A stretch of 64,000 nt of DNA from Caldilineaceae bacterium. GTDB taxonomy: Bacteria > Chloroflexota > Anaerolineae > Caldilineales > Caldilineaceae. Location: NCBI GenBank assembly GCA_011523365.1, contig WTGY01000066.1:1-64000 (forward strand), in the 5' to 3' direction. Below are positions 27,572-36,277 of this stretch, piece by piece. Under the pieces are notes generated by a model. That model was not told where the DNA came from, searched no databases, and saw nothing but the letters and a program-made list of their open reading frames with translations. A program made the position numbers and the translations under genes. Numbering within the stretch: position 1 is the stretch's first letter; the number at the start of each line of letters is the position of its first letter.

Positions 27572-27599
27572 GATATATCTAATCGAAACTCCAAGTCAA
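27572..27599 (-). promoter_or_regulatory. Predicted sigma70-type promoter for the importer operon 27330-22363
   Basis: On the minus strand, TTGACT (27599-27594) and TATATC (27577-27572) are separated by 16 bases. It lies about 240 bases upstream of the SBP start, directly after the end of the PhyH gene at 27602. The 27331-27571 stretch holds no gene. Confidence 0.5.
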
Positions 27600-27601
27600 T
27601 C

Positions 27602-28426
27602 CTATTTGCGCGCCGCCCGGCGCCCTCCGTCACTTGAATCCCAACTCCACCAGCTTGCCCCCATTCCCTGGATGCGCGGACTGTCGCTGTACAAAAACGC
27701 ATCCTCGTACACCCGCGCCGACTGCGTATACTGCATGTTCTTCACGTGCTCTAGGTTTCCCTGGTAGACCCGCTTCAGAAACTCGATGTCCTTCTTTCTT
27801 GACGGCTGCGCGCCGAAATTCATCGTGAACATGCGCCGCCCCGTCCTACCGCCGAACGCGGAGTGCCACAGGTTCTGATTAAAGAAGACCACGTCGCCCG
27901 GTTCCGACTCGAGCGGAAAGCAAGGAAGGTCGCGACCGGCCGCGCCAAACACCGTCTCGTCAGGACTGTGCCGCTGCTGCCTGAGCGGGTCGAGCGCCGC
28001 GTGCAGAGGCAACTGGTGCGAACCCGGGATCACCCGCAGGCAGCCCGTATCCTCTGTAACTGTATCCAGATAGAGGGCGACCTTGATGCGCCCGTAATCG
28101 AGAACCGAGCCGTCCGGATGCCAGCCGGTGTCGCCAACATAGAGGTTGCCGTCTGACCCGATCCACACGAAACCGGGGCCGAGCAGTTGTTCGAGCGGCT
28201 CGTATATGCGATCATCTTCCACCAGCGCGCTCAGCAGCGGCCTCTTCTCGATAAAGCCCAGCACCGCCTGCCGCTTTTCCCCTTCGAACGGCTTCCCCTG
28301 CCGGTCCTCCGCTAGCACCTCATCGAACGCCTCGCAGATATCCTCCATCTCGCTCGCCGAGAAACACTGTCGCCGGACGACAAAGCCGAATGTCTCAAAA
28401 TGAGCAATCTGTTCCGCTGTCAACAT
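27602..28426 (-). CDS. Phytanoyl-CoA dioxygenase (PhyH) family protein
   Basis: A 274-residue Fe(II)/2-oxoglutarate oxygenase, the third in the window. The metal ligands are H103-x-D105 (WHPDG) and H188 (NLWHSAFGG), with 'CLRVIPGSHQL' and 'RRMFTMNFG'. It begins 'MLTAEQIAHFETFGF', similar to the other two. AGGAATGAC precedes the ATG. It follows the amidohydrolase gene at 28557 by 130 bases and is probably the last gene of the operon that starts with the SBP at 34088. A joint oxygenase, amidohydrolase and epimerase set suggests stepwise catabolism of an imported compound. Confidence 0.9.
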   Translation of the reverse strand: MLTAEQIAHFETFGFVVRRQCFSASEMEDICEAFDEVLAEDRQGKPFEGEKRQAVLGFIEKRPLLSALVEDDRIYEPLEQLLGPGFVWIGSDGNLYVGDTGWHPDGSVLDYGRIKVALYLDTVTEDTGCLRVIPGSHQLPLHAALDPLRQQRHSPDETVFGAAGRDLPCFPLESEPGDVVFFNQNLWHSAFGGRTGRRMFTMNFGAQPSRKKDIEFLKRVYQGNLEHVKNMQYTQSARVYEDAFLYSDSPRIQGMGASWWSWDSSDGGRRAARK

Positions 28427-28556
28427 GTAGTGTCATTCCTTCCTGCTGCGCGGCAGCGTCTTCTCCTTGCGTCGCAATCGACCGCGGGCAACGTCTGTTC
28501 TTCAAGCTGGAACAACTCTCCTGCAGGGTCCTGGTCAATGCGAAGTTCCGCTACCT

Positions 28557-29645
28557 TCAAAGCAGATTAAACATGCGCGCTGCATTGCCGCCGAGAATCA
28601 GCGCCTTTTCCTTTTCCGAAAGAAATTCACAATGAACGCGGATGTAGTCGATCGCCTGCTTGTAAGTACACCAGGAGCCGGAGCAGTAGGGCATGTCCGT
28701 CCCCCACATCAACTTGTGGACGCCGATCTCCTCGCGCAGCTCCCTGATCTTCTCCTGGGCGCCGGGGAACGGGTATTCCGGCCAGAATGCGCAGAACAGC
28801 ACCTCGACGTGCATGTTTGGCCGCTTCAGCAGCGTCATCAGCCTATCGGGTATCTCATAGCGCTCCTCGCCGCGCCGCATGCTGAACGTATCAATGCCAT
28901 GTGTGAGCAAGGCTGGTATATCGGGATGTGCCTCAGTCCATCGGTCTAGTTCCGCCACGTGTTCCATGAACCCGCCAAGACGATCGCGCTGGCGGCTGTG
29001 CAGATACCACCACACGGGGATACCTAGCTCGCGCACCTTCTCCCACAGTGGTTCGAACTTGGCGTCGTCCAGGTGGTCGGCATAGTTGCTCAGCGCAAAC
29101 GGCTCGACGCTGAAGTAGAGACCCATGAGACCATGTTCACAGACCGCCTGCTCCAGCCGTTCATGTTCCGCCGGGCAGTCCGCCTCCCATTCCCGCACCT
29201 GCGCCAGCCCAATGAAGCGGTTGGGAAAGCGCCGCATCTGTTCGCCATAATACTCGTTCAACGCACCATAGATGTGGTCGTGCTGGAGAACACCCATGTC
29301 CACGCCCACCAGGTCCATCTCCCCGATCATGCGCTCGGGCGGCGCCTCACAGTTGATCAGGCTTGGCGGATAGGCCTGTGTATAGTAATCGACACCGTCA
29401 ACCGTGATCTCCGCGCGGCCGAAGTCGGCCATGCGAAAACTGACCTCCGGCATCTCGTTGATGTCGTCTGAGTCCCACTGCAGGAACGGCTCGGGCACCG
29501 GCTCGTCATCGGCTTTGCGGCGAAAGCGGCTGCTGTCGCGCATATGGCACTGCCAGAACTTCATCCGCAGTGGCTGCAGCGGGTCCTCCTCAACCGATGC
29601 TCTGCCGAGCGGAGGAAAAATGTGAAAGTGTGCGTCGATAATCAA
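28557..29645 (-). CDS. Amidohydrolase family protein (amidohydro_2 type)
   Basis: A 362-residue TIM-barrel hydrolase or decarboxylase of the amidohydrolase 2 group (2-pyrone-4,6-dicarboxylate hydrolase, aminocarboxymuconate decarboxylase and lactonase relatives). The metal-site motif DAHFH is at residues 4-8, the mid-protein histidine lies in 'VWWYLHSRQRD', a further one in 'ALLTHGIDTF', and the C-terminal aspartate in 'LMWGTDMPYC'. The start is TTG (29645), immediately followed by the typical 'IIDAHFHI' opening. It lies between the MalG-like permease and the PhyH gene. The substrate is unknown; a sugar lactone is a reasonable guess. Confidence 0.82.
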   Translation of the reverse strand: MIIDAHFHIFPPLGRASVEEDPLQPLRMKFWQCHMRDSSRFRRKADDEPVPEPFLQWDSDDINEMPEVSFRMADFGRAEITVDGVDYYTQAYPPSLINCEAPPERMIGEMDLVGVDMGVLQHDHIYGALNEYYGEQMRRFPNRFIGLAQVREWEADCPAEHERLEQAVCEHGLMGLYFSVEPFALSNYADHLDDAKFEPLWEKVRELGIPVWWYLHSRQRDRLGGFMEHVAELDRWTEAHPDIPALLTHGIDTFSMRRGEERYEIPDRLMTLLKRPNMHVEVLFCAFWPEYPFPGAQEKIRELREEIGVHKLMWGTDMPYCSGSWCTYKQAIDYIRVHCEFLSEKEKALILGGNAARMFNLL

Positions 29646-29693
29646 GGTTGTTTTCCCTATTCTGATTTCTTGGAAGGTACGGGCCGAAAATCG

Positions 29694-30620
29694 CTAACCC
29701 TTCATTCCGCTCACGACCACACCCTGAATGAAGTGCCGCTGCGCAAAGAAGAAGACCATGACGGGCGGTAAGGCGATCAGCGTCGAAACGGCCATGATCG
29801 CCACCCACGGGACGTAGTGCATCGATCCCGCGCCGTGCGCAGTCTGTACCCAGGTCGTCAGGGCGACGGCCAATGGCTGTGTCTCGAAACGGTTCAGATA
29901 GATAAGCGGCTCAAAAAAAGAGTTCCACTGGCTCATAAAAGTAAAGATTGCCATTGTGCCCAGCGCCGGTTTCGACAATGGCAGGATGATGCGCCAGAAA
30001 ACCGAAAACGTGCCGCAACCATCAATGCGAGCCGCATCATCGTAGTCCAGCGGAATCGTCAGAAAGAACTGCCGCAGCAGAAAAATGTAGAAGGCGCCGC
30101 CCCCAAAGAAACTGGGCACAATGAGAGGCTTGAACGAGTCCAGCCACTTCAGTTCACGAAACAGTAGATACTGTGGGATCAGCGTCACGTGCGAGGGAAT
30201 CATCATCGTGCTCAGCACTAGGATGAAGAGCGCGGTGCGCCCGGGAAAGCGCACACGCGCAAAACCGTAGGCAACCAGGCTCGCGCTCAGTACCGTCCCC
30301 ACCATCACCCACACAACGATGATCATCGTGTTGATGGTGGAACGAACGAATGGGAATTCGGTCAGCCCCATTACGTAGTTGCTCCACTGGATCGGATTGG
30401 GGATGAAACTTGGCGGGATAGCGAAGGCGTCGGTCTCGGTCTTCAGCGAACTGGAGACCAGCCAGATAAAGGGGACAGCCAGCATAAAGCCGACTGCGAG
30501 CAACAATAGGTATATCAAGACCTGACCGGCAACCTGTTTTCCGCTCGCGCTCTGCAACCAGCCGGAACTCCAACCGCCGGTCTGTCCATTCTCCGAGTCT
30601 ACTCGCGCCTTTATGGTCAT
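29694..30620 (-). CDS. CUT1-type carbohydrate ABC transporter permease (MalG-like)
   Basis: A 308-residue permease with the EAA loop 'DAARIDGCGTFSVFWRIILP' and the typical end 'FIQGVVVSGMKG'. It has an N-terminal cytoplasmic extension of about 35 residues before the first membrane span ('VLIYLLLLAVGFMLAVPFIW'). It pairs with the permease at 30717 and the SBP at 32691. No ATPase is encoded nearby. Confidence 0.92.
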   Translation of the reverse strand: MTIKARVDSENGQTGGWSSGWLQSASGKQVAGQVLIYLLLLAVGFMLAVPFIWLVSSSLKTETDAFAIPPSFIPNPIQWSNYVMGLTEFPFVRSTINTMIIVVWVMVGTVLSASLVAYGFARVRFPGRTALFILVLSTMMIPSHVTLIPQYLLFRELKWLDSFKPLIVPSFFGGGAFYIFLLRQFFLTIPLDYDDAARIDGCGTFSVFWRIILPLSKPALGTMAIFTFMSQWNSFFEPLIYLNRFETQPLAVALTTWVQTAHGAGSMHYVPWVAIMAVSTLIALPPVMVFFFAQRHFIQGVVVSGMKG

Positions 30621-30716
30621 CGTCGTCGCGCCCTAACCATTTGTAATCCCCAAACTATCGGCCTCAGGATCTTGAAAGTCGTCGCCGGCCAGCGCCGGAC
30701 CACTGAGAAAAAGAGA

Positions 30717-31670
30717 CTATTTGACCGCCCCTTCGTAGTAAACATACCGTCCAGAAACGCGCAGAGAAACGAGTGTCAGCACAAAAATGATAGCGAAAAG
30801 AACCCAGGCCAGGCCGGCCGCATAACCCATCTTGAGGTAGTTCCAGGCATTCTGATAGAGATAGAGAATGTAGAACAGCGAAGCGTCGGCCGGGCCGCCC
30901 GCGGTAATGACGTAGGCGCCAGTGAACACCTGGAATGTGCCGATCATGCCGGTAAGAAAGGTGAAGAAGATGACGGGGGAGGTCATGGGCAGGGTGACGT
31001 TTCGGAACTTGGCCCACGCGCCGGCCCCGTCCAGCATCGCCGCTTCGTAAAGTACGGTCGGTACCCCTTGCAAGCCGGCCAAATAGAGGATCATGTTGCC
31101 CCCCAACCCCCACAGACTCATGATGATGAAGCTGGGAATCACCCACTCACGCGAAGCAAACCATTGCGGCCCTTCGATGTCAATGCTGGCCAGAAAGTTG
31201 TTGACCAGACCGATCTCCGGGTTGAGAATCCAGGCGAATAGATAAGATGAGGCAATAGCCGGCGTAACCACCGGCAGGTAGAATACAGTGCGAAAGAAGC
31301 CAACCCCTTTCACCGCCTGGTTGAGCAGCAGCGCCAGCAAATAGCCGCCAACTGTGCCCAGCGGGACCAGGAGGACCGTGTAGATCACCGTCACCTTGAG
31401 CGACTGCCAGAACAAGGGATCGCCGCTCACCATCTTTGTGTAGTTGTCCAGGCCGATAAAGCGGGGCGGATCGAGGATCGTGTAGCGGCTGAAGGAGAGC
31501 ACGAAGGAGGCGATGATGGGGAAGGCAGTGAAAATGATGAAGCCCAAAACCCAGGGTGCGATGCAGATGTAGCCGTCAATCGCCTCGCGCAGGCGCAGGC
31601 GGGACATCCGTCTTCGGCGTCCGTTGCTGGCGGCCGGCGTGGCTACGCTCACGGCTGCGCCTCCATCCAT
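30717..31670 (-). CDS. CUT1-type carbohydrate ABC transporter permease (MalF-like)
   Basis: A 317-residue permease with the EAA loop 'EAAMLDGAGAWAKFRNVTLP' and the typical end 'LVSLRVSGRYVYYEG'. The start is uncertain: ATG 31670 overlaps the epimerase gene by 22 bases, TTG 31694 overlaps it more, and ATG 31607 ('MSRLRLREAIDGYICIAPW') would avoid overlap. I use 31670, with GGGA just before it, as the most likely coupled start. Confidence 0.88.
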   Translation of the reverse strand: MDGGAAVSVATPAASNGRRRRMSRLRLREAIDGYICIAPWVLGFIIFTAFPIIASFVLSFSRYTILDPPRFIGLDNYTKMVSGDPLFWQSLKVTVIYTVLLVPLGTVGGYLLALLLNQAVKGVGFFRTVFYLPVVTPAIASSYLFAWILNPEIGLVNNFLASIDIEGPQWFASREWVIPSFIIMSLWGLGGNMILYLAGLQGVPTVLYEAAMLDGAGAWAKFRNVTLPMTSPVIFFTFLTGMIGTFQVFTGAYVITAGGPADASLFYILYLYQNAWNYLKMGYAAGLAWVLFAIIFVLTLVSLRVSGRYVYYEGAVK

Positions 31671-32572
31671 TCCCGAAACTCGCTCTCCCGCCAAGTGTAA
31701 CGGGGCTCGTATCCCAGCAGCTTGCGCGCCTTCGCCGTCGAGACAAAGCTGTCAAAGCCGGTCAGCGGGCGCCGCAGGGGCACATCGCCATAGTGTCGGG
31801 CGGCCAGGGTCGGTGTCTCCTCCAGCGAGCAGGTGTCCTCCCCATTTATTAGGAAGACCTCATGTCCAATCGCTTCGTTCTCCACAGCCAACCTGAACGC
31901 ACGTGCCGCATCGCGGGCGTCGGTGACAGTCCACAGGTTGGAGCGGCCCAGGTCGGAATTGACAATGTAACGGCGGTATCCCTCCCACTGCTCTTCCACA
32001 GTGCGGTCCCGGCTCCAGCCCGACCGTACCGCAACCGCCGCCCCGGCCCTGTCCAGATACCAATTGTGATTGATGCGCAAGCTGATGGTCTGAATGCCGT
32101 AGGCCTCAGTGAACCGTTTGCACGTGATCTCGTTGATCAGCTTGCTGATCCCGTATTCGTTGCGCGGTTCGGCCGGGTGTTCCTCGTCGACGGGGAAGTA
32201 ACGCGGCCGCGTGTCGCTCCGTCTGTAGTCCGTGTTCATCGCCTCCTTTGAGGAACCAAAAATGACCTTCCTTGCGCCCGCGCCCACCGCGGCCTCCAGA
32301 ACGGTATAGGTGCCCCTGTCGTTGACATACATCAGGCGTTCCGGCGTCGTGATTCCTGGCCCCGGAACCGCCGCCAAATGGACGATGGCCTCGTGATCCC
32401 CAGATGCTTCCCGCATCCGTTCCAAATCGGTGATGTCACCGTCGATATGCCGGACCGGCTCGACGAACGGGGCGGTCTGGCTGTAGTTTGACACCGTATG
32501 GCCAGCCGCCAGGAGTTCACGTAGCACGTACCCTCCGATTTTGCCGCTGCCGCCGGTAACCAGAACATTCAT
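31649..32572 (-). CDS. NAD-dependent epimerase/dehydratase (extended SDR)
   Basis: A 307-residue nucleotide-sugar epimerase or sugar dehydrogenase of the extended short-chain dehydrogenase family. The Rossmann loop GGSGKIGG is at residues 7-14 and the catalytic pair is Y140-x3-K144 in YGISKLINE. The segment 'VFLINGEDTCSLEETPTL' is typical of the extended family's C-terminal part. It lies between the SBP and the MalF-like permease of one importer operon, so it probably acts on the imported sugar acid or sugar, as in uronate dehydrogenases; the exact substrate is unknown. Confidence 0.88.
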   Translation of the reverse strand: MNVLVTGGSGKIGGYVLRELLAAGHTVSNYSQTAPFVEPVRHIDGDITDLERMREASGDHEAIVHLAAVPGPGITTPERLMYVNDRGTYTVLEAAVGAGARKVIFGSSKEAMNTDYRRSDTRPRYFPVDEEHPAEPRNEYGISKLINEITCKRFTEAYGIQTISLRINHNWYLDRAGAAVAVRSGWSRDRTVEEQWEGYRRYIVNSDLGRSNLWTVTDARDAARAFRLAVENEAIGHEVFLINGEDTCSLEETPTLAARHYGDVPLRRPLTGFDSFVSTAKARKLLGYEPRYTWRESEFREWMEAQP

Positions 32573-32638
32573 CTGAAATTTAGGCCGCCCGCGTCCAGTG
32601 CATACGCATCCAGCGCGCGCGGTCAGAGAGGGGTGTGT

Positions 32639-32667
32639 CCGGTGGCCGGCGACTCGCCGGCCACCGG
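32639..32667 (-). terminator. Very strong intercistronic hairpin after the SBP gene
   Basis: A perfect 13-bp G+C-rich stem (32639-32651 with 32655-32667) closes on a 3-base loop, 23 bases after the SBP stop and before the epimerase start. There is no T-run. It could limit read-through into the permease genes or protect the SBP mRNA 3' end. Confidence 0.7.
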
Positions 32668-32690
32668 GAAGCAGTCAATGCCGCCTGTGG

Positions 32691-34088
32691 CTATCCCTCT
32701 GCCAGGGCCGCGTCGATCTCTACCTTGGCGTCTGACATGGCCTGCTGCATCGACTTCTCGCCCAGGAAGACCTTGTCATATTCGCGCCGCACCGTATCGG
32801 AGAAGAACCTCGCCTTCCGCCCGTACCATCTGGGCATCCAGAGCACGTTCTCCGCGGCCGATGGATGCGTGGTAAAGCGCTCGTCCCGGCTCAGGAAGAC
32901 CTCGTAGAAGCGCCGCATCCATCCTTCCGGCAGAGCGGGTAGTTTATCGATAGCCTTCCGCATATCGTACCCGGTGAGATTGATGTTGGGCGTAATCCAG
33001 TCGCTGATCGCTTCACTGGTAGTGGCCCAGATGGCGAATGTGGCCGACGCGTCCGTATTCTCGCTCCCACTCCACACGCCCCAGGAGTTCGTGCCCATCA
33101 TCTGGACGCGGTGCTCCCGCCAGGGAACCGGCATGAACAAGAGTCCGAACGCCTCCTGGTTCACACGCTGATCTCCAACGCCCGGGTGTCTGATTGAACA
33201 GAAAGCTTTGCCTGAATTAAACAGACCGCCCTGAACTGCCTGCGCCTCGGCTGGCGTCGGTGCAACCTTGTCCACCAGCGTCAAATTAATGTAGTCCTGC
33301 AACGCTTGTACCGACTCCTCCGAGTCGATCAACGCCTCGGTCTCATTGTAACCCCACAGGTCGTCCAATGCCTGGGCGCCGTTGCTATACATGAAATAGA
33401 GCGAAGTGGCGCCAAATCGCGCCGTGCTGTTGGCAAGTCCCCACTGTTCCACTTCACCATCGGAGTTGACCTTCGTCGTCGCCTGCAGCAGCTCGACCAG
33501 ATCGTCCCAGCGCCATTCGTCGTAGTTCGCAGCTGGTCCGTCGTCGCCCCAATCGGGCAGATCAATTCCCTCCTGCTCGGCCAGCGTTCTGTTCACCACC
33601 AACTGCCAGTTAGGGCAGTAGACCTGGGAGAGGGAGTAGATCTTCCCATCATTTCCGCACTGCATCCACGGATCCGCGTCCCATTTGCTGTTGTCCACGC
33701 CGTGCGCGTCCAGGGAGTCATCTAGTGCCAGAAGCACCTTGAACCATTCTCCCTGCCAGTAGCTGTCGACCATGACGACATCTGGCGCCACACCGCCCAC
33801 CATCTGCGTCAGCAGCTTGGTCGAGTATTCGCCCCACGGCGTCGATTCGCTGATTGCAGTGATCTCTGGGTGCGCCTCGCCTATACCGTCACGAATTGGA
33901 TCCCAGAAACCGCCGTGCCAGTGGCTGAAACGAATTTCGACCGACTCCATCGATGGAGCCGCAGCCTCCTCCTCCTCCACTTCCGCTGCCGGCACAGCCG
34001 GTTGACAAGCTGCTGCTACAATGCCAGCAGATCCGGCTGCCGAAGCCCACAGAAAATCCCGCCGGCTCATTCTTCGCTTTGCTGTCAT
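32691..34088 (-). CDS. CUT1-type sugar-binding lipoprotein
   Basis: A 465-residue family 1 extracellular solute-binding protein with a Tat-type leader ('MSRRDFLWASAAGSAG') and lipobox AAAC. The mature part shows 'VEIRFSHWHGGFWDPI', 'LTQMVGGVAPDVVMVDS' and 'YDEWRWDDLVELLQATTKVN', as in sugar-binding proteins, and is rich in tryptophan. AAAGGAGAAAG precedes the start region. It is the first gene of the operon continuing with the epimerase, two permeases, amidohydrolase and PhyH. The ligand is unknown. Confidence 0.92.
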   Translation of the reverse strand: MTAKRRMSRRDFLWASAAGSAGIVAAACQPAVPAAEVEEEEAAAPSMESVEIRFSHWHGGFWDPIRDGIGEAHPEITAISESTPWGEYSTKLLTQMVGGVAPDVVMVDSYWQGEWFKVLLALDDSLDAHGVDNSKWDADPWMQCGNDGKIYSLSQVYCPNWQLVVNRTLAEQEGIDLPDWGDDGPAANYDEWRWDDLVELLQATTKVNSDGEVEQWGLANSTARFGATSLYFMYSNGAQALDDLWGYNETEALIDSEESVQALQDYINLTLVDKVAPTPAEAQAVQGGLFNSGKAFCSIRHPGVGDQRVNQEAFGLLFMPVPWREHRVQMMGTNSWGVWSGSENTDASATFAIWATTSEAISDWITPNINLTGYDMRKAIDKLPALPEGWMRRFYEVFLSRDERFTTHPSAAENVLWMPRWYGRKARFFSDTVRREYDKVFLGEKSMQQAMSDAKVEIDAALAEG

Positions 34089-34322
34089 CGACTTTCTCCT
34101 TTGTTGGAAAACTGCGATTTCTTCACTCGCTTGTCTTTGCAGCAGCCCGACGTCAGGCTACCTCCATGGATTACTGCCGTTCAAGCCTCGCAACTACCTT
34201 CTAGGATTGAACTCTCCGACGATGCAAAACATATCTCGAAAACAGGACCGGGAAGCGTCTTAAACTGATCTGACCGTCCACGCCGAGGGTACAAGCATCC
34301 TCACTCAATTGATCCGACAGTC

Positions 34323-35171
34323 CTACCCCTTAATGGCGCCCATCGTCAGGCCGCCCGCCAGGAAGCGCTGCACCACAAGTGCCAGCAGAAGCACCGGAAG
34401 CGTGACGACCGTAGCCGCCGCGCACAGCGCGCCCCAATTCACCTGGCCGTACGTCAGGAAGTTGTATACGGCCAGCGGCAGCGTCATCGTCTTCGAGCCG
34501 CCCAGAATCAGCACAAAGATGAAGTTGTTCCACGAGGAGATGAAGCTGAGGATCGCCACCGCCGTGATTCCTGGCAGGCTGAGCGGGATCATGACGCGGA
34601 TCATCGTGCCCAATTGCGAACAGCCATCAATCAGCGCCGCGTCCAGAAGCTCGCTCGGCACATCCTCGAAGAAACCGATCATGACCCACATGATCAGCGG
34701 CAACACCGTCAGAATGTGGGTGATCACGATTCCTGCGTGCGTGTCCAGCAGCCCCAGTCGCTTGTAAACGATGAAGAGGGGAACGAGAAAAGTGATCCCG
34801 GGCAGCATGCGCACCACCAGCAGAGCCAGCGCCAGCCCGTCCTGCTTGTACTTGGCGATGCTGTAGGCGGCCGGCAGCCCCACCACCAGCGACAGCCCCA
34901 CAGAACTCACCGCGATCGTCAGGCTGTTGAACAGGTACCTTGCAAACGGATTACGTGCGAAGACCTCGCCATAGTGGGCCAGCGTCGGTGTGAAGAACCA
35001 CACCGGTGGGTCGCTCACGATCAGCAGGTTCGGCTTGAAAGAGGAGACGAACATCCAGACGAAAATAAACAAAAAGAAGACCAGAAAGATCGACAGGATG
35101 ATCCAGAACAGTGAGTCCTGTATCCGCCTCGTCTTCCTCATTCCCATTGGCCTGAGAGAAAGTCTGTTCAT
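34323..35171 (-). CDS. CUT1-type carbohydrate ABC transporter permease (MalG-like)
   Basis: A 282-residue permease with the EAA loop 'DAALIDGCSQLGTMIRVMIP' and the C-terminal 'FLAGGLTMGAIKG'. It is the last gene of the importer formed with 35197-36210 and the SBP at 36278; 25 bases separate it from the MalF-like gene. The gap between it and the next operon (34089-34322) contains no gene I can support. Confidence 0.92.
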   Translation of the reverse strand: MNRLSLRPMGMRKTRRIQDSLFWIILSIFLVFFLFIFVWMFVSSFKPNLLIVSDPPVWFFTPTLAHYGEVFARNPFARYLFNSLTIAVSSVGLSLVVGLPAAYSIAKYKQDGLALALLVVRMLPGITFLVPLFIVYKRLGLLDTHAGIVITHILTVLPLIMWVMIGFFEDVPSELLDAALIDGCSQLGTMIRVMIPLSLPGITAVAILSFISSWNNFIFVLILGGSKTMTLPLAVYNFLTYGQVNWGALCAAATVVTLPVLLLALVVQRFLAGGLTMGAIKG

Positions 35172-35196
35172 GTGATCTGCTCGGTAGCTTGGCGGC

Positions 35197-36210
35197 TCAA
35201 AGCCATGCCCGCTGCCGCAGTCTGATCAAGACCGCGCTGATGACTAGGATGATCACCATGAAGACCAGAATCACAGCCGAGCCGTAGCCCAAATCATAAA
35301 ACTCGAACGCCGTCAGGTAGGAGTAGATATGCAGCGTCTCGCTCCGTCTACCCGGTCCGCCGGCCGTCATGATCCAGATGGCATCGAATACTTTCAACGT
35401 ATCGATTGCCCGGAAGAGCATGGCGACGACGATTGCCCCCTTTAGCAGCGGCAGCGTGATTAGAAAGAACTCCTGCAACTTGCTCGCCCCGTCAATGCGC
35501 GCCGCCTCGAACGGCTCCGTAGGCAGCGAACGTAACCCCGCCAGCAGGATCAGCATCACGAACGGGACACCGTGCCACGTATTGATCCAGACAAGGCTGG
35601 GCACCACAGACCTTTCGCCGGCCACCCACAGGCTCCGCGGCAGCCCCACTGCCTCCAGGAAAAAGTTGAGAATGCCGATCGAAGGCTCCATCATGATCAG
35701 CCAGATAACCGACGTCGCCGTCGGCGTCGCTACCAGCGGCAGCAGGAACAGCGTGCGGATGACGCCCAATCCCCGAAATGTCCTGTTCATCACCAGCGCC
35801 ATGATCATCGCCAAAACCAGTTCCAGCATGAGGCTGGCCACCGTGAAGTAAAGCGTAATCCAAAACGCACTCAGGAATCTGGCGTCTGCTGTGAGGACCT
35901 CCACCAGGTTTTCGGCGCCGACAAAAGTAAAGCGGGTCATCGTCACATTGACCCGCTGCAAACTCAACGATACCGTGTAGAAAAATGGATAACCCATCAA
36001 CAGCAGGATTACGATGGCCGCCGGCGCCGGCAGTACGTAAGCCAGGTTGCGATCAATTAGTGCAAAGGCACGCCCGAGCAGACCCCCAGGCGGAGCATAC
36101 CCCGGCTTCTGTTCTTCCTGCCTGGTGCCCCCGCTCTCGACGGGATGCTCAGGGGAACTGTCGGAAGTCTGCCCGGTCTGCTCTGAATTCGGCCCTGCTT
36201 TCTGCTGCAT
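35197..36210 (-). CDS. CUT1-type carbohydrate ABC transporter permease (MalF-like)
   Basis: A permease of 337 residues from ATG 36210. A GTG at 36249 would add 13 residues, but it lies inside the hairpin after the SBP gene. The hydrophilic N-terminus is rich in Q, E and G ('EQTGQTSDSSPEHPVESGG') and is probably cytoplasmic and disordered. Then come 'LAYVLPAPAAIVILLLMGYP' and the EAA loop 'EAARIDGASKLQEFFLITLP'. It closes with 'VISAVLIRLRQRAWL'. Confidence 0.9.
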   Translation of the reverse strand: MQQKAGPNSEQTGQTSDSSPEHPVESGGTRQEEQKPGYAPPGGLLGRAFALIDRNLAYVLPAPAAIVILLLMGYPFFYTVSLSLQRVNVTMTRFTFVGAENLVEVLTADARFLSAFWITLYFTVASLMLELVLAMIMALVMNRTFRGLGVIRTLFLLPLVATPTATSVIWLIMMEPSIGILNFFLEAVGLPRSLWVAGERSVVPSLVWINTWHGVPFVMLILLAGLRSLPTEPFEAARIDGASKLQEFFLITLPLLKGAIVVAMLFRAIDTLKVFDAIWIMTAGGPGRRSETLHIYSYLTAFEFYDLGYGSAVILVFMVIILVISAVLIRLRQRAWL

Positions 36211-36237
36211 AGGCAACTCGCTTTTCGAACTGAAAGT

Positions 36238-36263
36238 GGCCGGCGGCACACACGCCGCCGGCC
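36238..36263 (-). terminator. Intercistronic hairpin after the SBP gene
   Basis: A perfect 10-bp stem, GGCCGGCGGC / GCCGCCGGCC, with a 6-base ACACAC loop, lies 14 bases after the SBP stop. It sits in the same position as the other post-SBP hairpins. Confidence 0.65.
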
Positions 36264-36277
36264 GCCGTATACACCAC

